Position numbers and translations under genes: made by a program. This document shows, one piece after another, positions 13,905 to 16,291 of a stretch of 16,291 nt of DNA. The stretch comes from JAPLKB01 sp964532465 (GTDB taxonomy: Bacteria > Desulfobacterota > Syntrophorhabdia > Syntrophorhabdales > Syntrophorhabdaceae): NCBI GenBank assembly GCA_964532465.1, contig CAZHHX010000066.1:1-16291 (forward strand). Reading direction: 5' to 3'. How positions within the stretch are numbered: the stretch's first letter is position 1; every line of letters starts with the position of its first letter. The notes below the pieces were generated by a model. That model was not told the origin of the DNA. It saw only the letters and a list, made by a program, of their open reading frames with translations, and did not search any database.

Positions 13905-15104
13905 ATGCGGATGTTAATTTATAAAATGAAATTCATCGAAAAGTTGCAGAATAGATTCTATCTTTATATTTTTAAAGAACTTGCATATATACTTTGTTTG
14001 GCCCTCGGCATACTTACCTTCATACTTATAATGAGTAAGATGGGGAGAATAGCGGATCTTGTCATAAACAAAGGGGTCGATCTGAAGGACATTATCCTCT
14101 TAATCGTTTATTCTTCCCCGCCTTTTCTCACCTTTACCCTTCCCATGGCTTTTCTGTTATCGACTATCGTCGTGCTTGGAAGGCTTTCGGCAGAAAACGA
14201 GGTGCTTGTGCTAAAAGCAAGCGGCATAAATTTGAAATGTCTTTTCTATCCCATAGCTTCAATCGGCATAATAATTACCTTTGTGGGGCTAATAAACACA
14301 AATATATTCCTGCCGAAAAGCGGTGAGCTATTCAGGGCTACATTGCTCAATGTAATTAAAAAAGGCATATCTGTTGACGATAAGGAAGGGGTATTCAATG
14401 ATACAATATCCGGCGTAATAATATATATTAACAAAGTTGACGCAAACAATAAATCTCTCTCAGGAATACTCGTCTCTGATGACAGAGATAAGGATGTCAA
14501 ACAGATGATATCGGCTGATAAAGGACTTATTAATTATGATCCGGCGACCCTCGATCTTTATTTTTTACTTGAAAAAGGGAGCTTGCACAGATGGGAAAAA
14601 ATAAATGATGTTTACCGGAATCTTTCATTTAAGAACTACTCTTTTTCCATAAATCTTACCAATATGCTGCCGGGAAATGTATCTTTAAGGAAAAGACCGT
14701 ACGAAATGGACATAAAAGAATTGAGACAGTCCCTTCCAAGCGCAAGCCCCTCGGACAGATACGATCTGCTCCTTGAAATCTATAAGAAATTCTCCATCCC
14801 TCTTTCATCATTAGCTTTTATTTTTCTCACAATACCGCTGGGCGTAAGGCGTGGAATAGGAGGCAAATTTTCAGGCATTGTATACAGTCTGGTTTTATTC
14901 ATTTTCTATTATATTTTAATGGCCTTTACTGAAAACATAGGAAAAGCAATAAACCTTCCGGCCATACTTACCTCCTGCATACCGAATATAATTATTATTT
15001 CAGCAGGCTTTAGCCTTTTAAAACAGTTGAATTCAGAGGAATACACAGGTATTTCACAAAAACTGAAATATTTTTGGGGATATTATCTTGAAAAAGTTAA
15101 ATAG
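13905..15104 (+). CDS. lptF: LPS export permease subunit LptF (YjgP/YjgQ family)
   Basis: This is one of the two inner-membrane subunits of the LptB2FG ABC transporter, which extracts lipopolysaccharide from the inner membrane and passes it to LptC and LptA. The 399 residues have three N-terminal membrane helices (about 25-45, 63-88 and 108-130), a periplasmic beta-jellyroll region (about 140-270) and three C-terminal helices (about 305-320, 328-350 and 357-375). RLSAENEVLVLKASGI after helix 2 is the coupling region that contacts the LptB ATPase. I assign LptF rather than LptG because it comes first in the pair. The sequence distinction between the two is modest. ATG codons at 13905, 13911 and 13926 are all possible starts and none has a clear ribosome site. 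The stop lies 17 bp inside lptG. Confidence 0.9.
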   Translation: MRMLIYKMKFIEKLQNRFYLYIFKELAYILCLALGILTFILIMSKMGRIADLVINKGVDLKDIILLIVYSSPPFLTFTLPMAFLLSTIVVLGRLSAENEVLVLKASGINLKCLFYPIASIGIIITFVGLINTNIFLPKSGELFRATLLNVIKKGISVDDKEGVFNDTISGVIIYINKVDANNKSLSGILVSDDRDKDVKQMISADKGLINYDPATLDLYFLLEKGSLHRWEKINDVYRNLSFKNYSFSINLTNMLPGNVSLRKRPYEMDIKELRQSLPSASPSDRYDLLLEIYKKFSIPLSSLAFIFLTIPLGVRRGIGGKFSGIVYSLVLFIFYYILMAFTENIGKAINLPAILTSCIPNIIIISAGFSLLKQLNSEEYTGISQKLKYFWGYYLEKVK

Positions 15105-16167
15105 TTACTTAATCTCAAATGTTTTAAAGATATTATTAATAACAGAGCTTGCCGGACTTGTAATGTTCATAACAATTGAGTTTTTCGAGCATATGGGTAT
15201 TTTTACATCATCTTTCAAAAATTTCGCATTAAGTATTTTATATATATCTCTCAAAATTCCTTACTTTTTCAACCTTATACTGCCGTTAACATTTCTCATA
15301 TCGATACTGATTCTCCTCATATTAATGATCAGGGGAAATGAAATGATCATTGTCAGGACATCCGGCATAAGTACGATTTCGGTTATGAAGCCCCTTCTTT
15401 TACTTTCCGCAGCCTTCATAATGTTTTCTTTTATTCTCTCTGAATGGATTATACCAATATCATTAAATAAATCAGAATACATCTATAGAATAAAGATAAA
15501 AAAAGAAGAACCATATGTATTCTTTAAAAATGGCCGGATATGGTTTAAAAGGGATAACATTATAAACAACATAGACTTCATTGATGTAAAAAAGGATATT
15601 ATAAAAGGACTTACCGTGATTGAGCTGTCCGATTCATATACTATTAAAAAAAGGACAGACGCGAAAGAAGGCATATGGGAAAATAATTCATGGTTATTTA
15701 CTGATGTTGTTGAAAGGACATTCGATGATGAAGAAATAAAATCAGTAAAAAAATACACACATTTAAAAGGCATTATAAGAGAACCGCCTTCTGTATTCAA
15801 AGTTATGGAAAAAGCCCCGGAAGAGATGGGATATCAGGAGCTTTCAAACTACATAAAAAAGCTCAGGGCAGACGGGCATGATGTTCGCAGATATCTTGTT
15901 GATCTCTACGATAAAATAGCATTTCCATTCATTAATCTTATCATGGTATTTGCTGCATTCTCTGTCGGTTTAAGGTATACCAAGACAAAACATATCTCAA
16001 TAGGGGTAATCACCGGTATATCTCTTGGGGCATTGTACTTCTTCTCACATTCTATTTCGTTGTCATTCGGATATTCTGAAATATTTCCTCCTATTTTTGC
16101 TGCCTGGTTCTCAAATATTATCTTTTTATCTGCCGGCATAATAGGAATTGTCACCCTAAGGACATAG
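15088..16167 (+). CDS. lptG: LPS export permease subunit LptG (YjgP/YjgQ family)
   Basis: This is the second membrane subunit of the lipopolysaccharide transporter, the expected heterodimer partner of the upstream gene product. The 359 residues repeat the same plan: N-terminal helices (about 10-30, 45-78 and 96-117), a periplasmic domain with many charged residues (about 125-265) and C-terminal helices (about 272-292, 298-320 and 330-357). The coupling helix region is MIRGNEMIIVRTSGIS, after helix 2. It starts with TTG at 15088, inside the end of lptF, with GGGGA 7 bp upstream, which supports translational coupling. LptB, LptA and LptC are not in the window, as is common where lptFG is a separate unit. 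Confidence 0.9.
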   Translation: MKKLNSYLISNVLKILLITELAGLVMFITIEFFEHMGIFTSSFKNFALSILYISLKIPYFFNLILPLTFLISILILLILMIRGNEMIIVRTSGISTISVMKPLLLLSAAFIMFSFILSEWIIPISLNKSEYIYRIKIKKEEPYVFFKNGRIWFKRDNIINNIDFIDVKKDIIKGLTVIELSDSYTIKKRTDAKEGIWENNSWLFTDVVERTFDDEEIKSVKKYTHLKGIIREPPSVFKVMEKAPEEMGYQELSNYIKKLRADGHDVRRYLVDLYDKIAFPFINLIMVFAAFSVGLRYTKTKHISIGVITGISLGALYFFSHSISLSFGYSEIFPPIFAAWFSNIIFLSAGIIGIVTLRT

Positions 16168-16291
16168 CTTGATTTGAAAGCTTATCTTGATATAGAAACA
16201 GACAGATAGGCTGAACGGTTATCATGCCATGCCCTTACCTCAATTCACCATCAAAATAATTAAAAACCTCGTTGACCCTTGAATATCAGGG
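16168..16291. other. Window end with no gene seen
   Basis: These 124 bp after lptG contain no open frame that I can support and no RNA gene. A weak imperfect hairpin, CCCTTGA with TCAGGG, sits at the very end (16276-16291) and may continue outside the window, so a terminator there cannot be judged. Confidence 0.4.

Noticed and set aside
1..16291. CRISPR array, toxin-antitoxin pair or restriction-modification genes
   Set aside because: I looked for regularly spaced repeats and for the typical small gene pairs or methylase motifs and saw none in the window.

Overview
The window is a piece of a Gram-negative chromosome of moderate to low GC, with many TTG/GTG starts and AT-rich spacers. The adjacent lptF/lptG pair shows an organism with an LPS-bearing outer membrane. 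The gene set (an amidase-like protein next to rph and rdgB, archaeal-type thymidylate synthase, EpmA/GenX, RNase R) fits a deltaproteobacterial (Desulfobacterota-like) anaerobe best. That assignment is inference from gene families and not from any marker gene.

Region 1 (1-2402) is the right end of an integrated mobile element. It holds what looks like the end of an IS21-family insertion sequence (1-53), a 250-residue protein of unknown function translationally coupled to a tyrosine integrase, the integrase itself, an AT-rich spacer with short direct repeats and a strong sigma70-type promoter reading into the integrase, and finally a 3' half of a tRNA-Glu(CTC) gene. The tRNA fragment has no 5' half, so it is read as the attachment-site copy left when the element integrated into a tRNA-Glu gene. 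The intact tRNA and the rest of the element should lie to the left, outside the window.

Region 2 (2423-5432, minus strand) is chromosomal housekeeping DNA: trxB (thioredoxin reductase), a small exported protein resembling a degenerate cell-wall amidase, rph (RNase PH) and rdgB (house-cleaning NTP pyrophosphatase), probably co-transcribed in that order. Region 3 (5585-7266, plus strand) begins with a tRNA-Met under a near-consensus promoter. Two tightly spaced genes of unknown function follow, an exported or membrane-anchored TPR-like protein and a probable cytoplasmic partner. Region 4 (7274-10400) has an archaeal-type thymidylate synthase on the minus strand, divergent from a plus-strand run of a metallo-beta-lactamase-fold hydrolase, a patatin-like probable lipoprotein and a YdcF/ElyC-like membrane protein.

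Region 5 (10390-13729) has epmA (EF-P lysylation enzyme) on the minus strand, then tRNA-Ser(GCT) with its own promoter, then rnr (RNase R). A 175-bp gap contains a strikingly GC-rich nested hairpin. Region 6 (13905-16167) holds lptF and lptG, the two transmembrane subunits of the LPS export ABC transporter, overlapping by 17 bp. The last 124 bp carry no gene that I can see.

I do not see a clear new defence or biosynthetic system. The most informative unexplained items are the integrase-coupled protein, the integration site and its regulatory spacer, the two-gene unknown unit after tRNA-Met, and the GC-rich hairpin before lptF.
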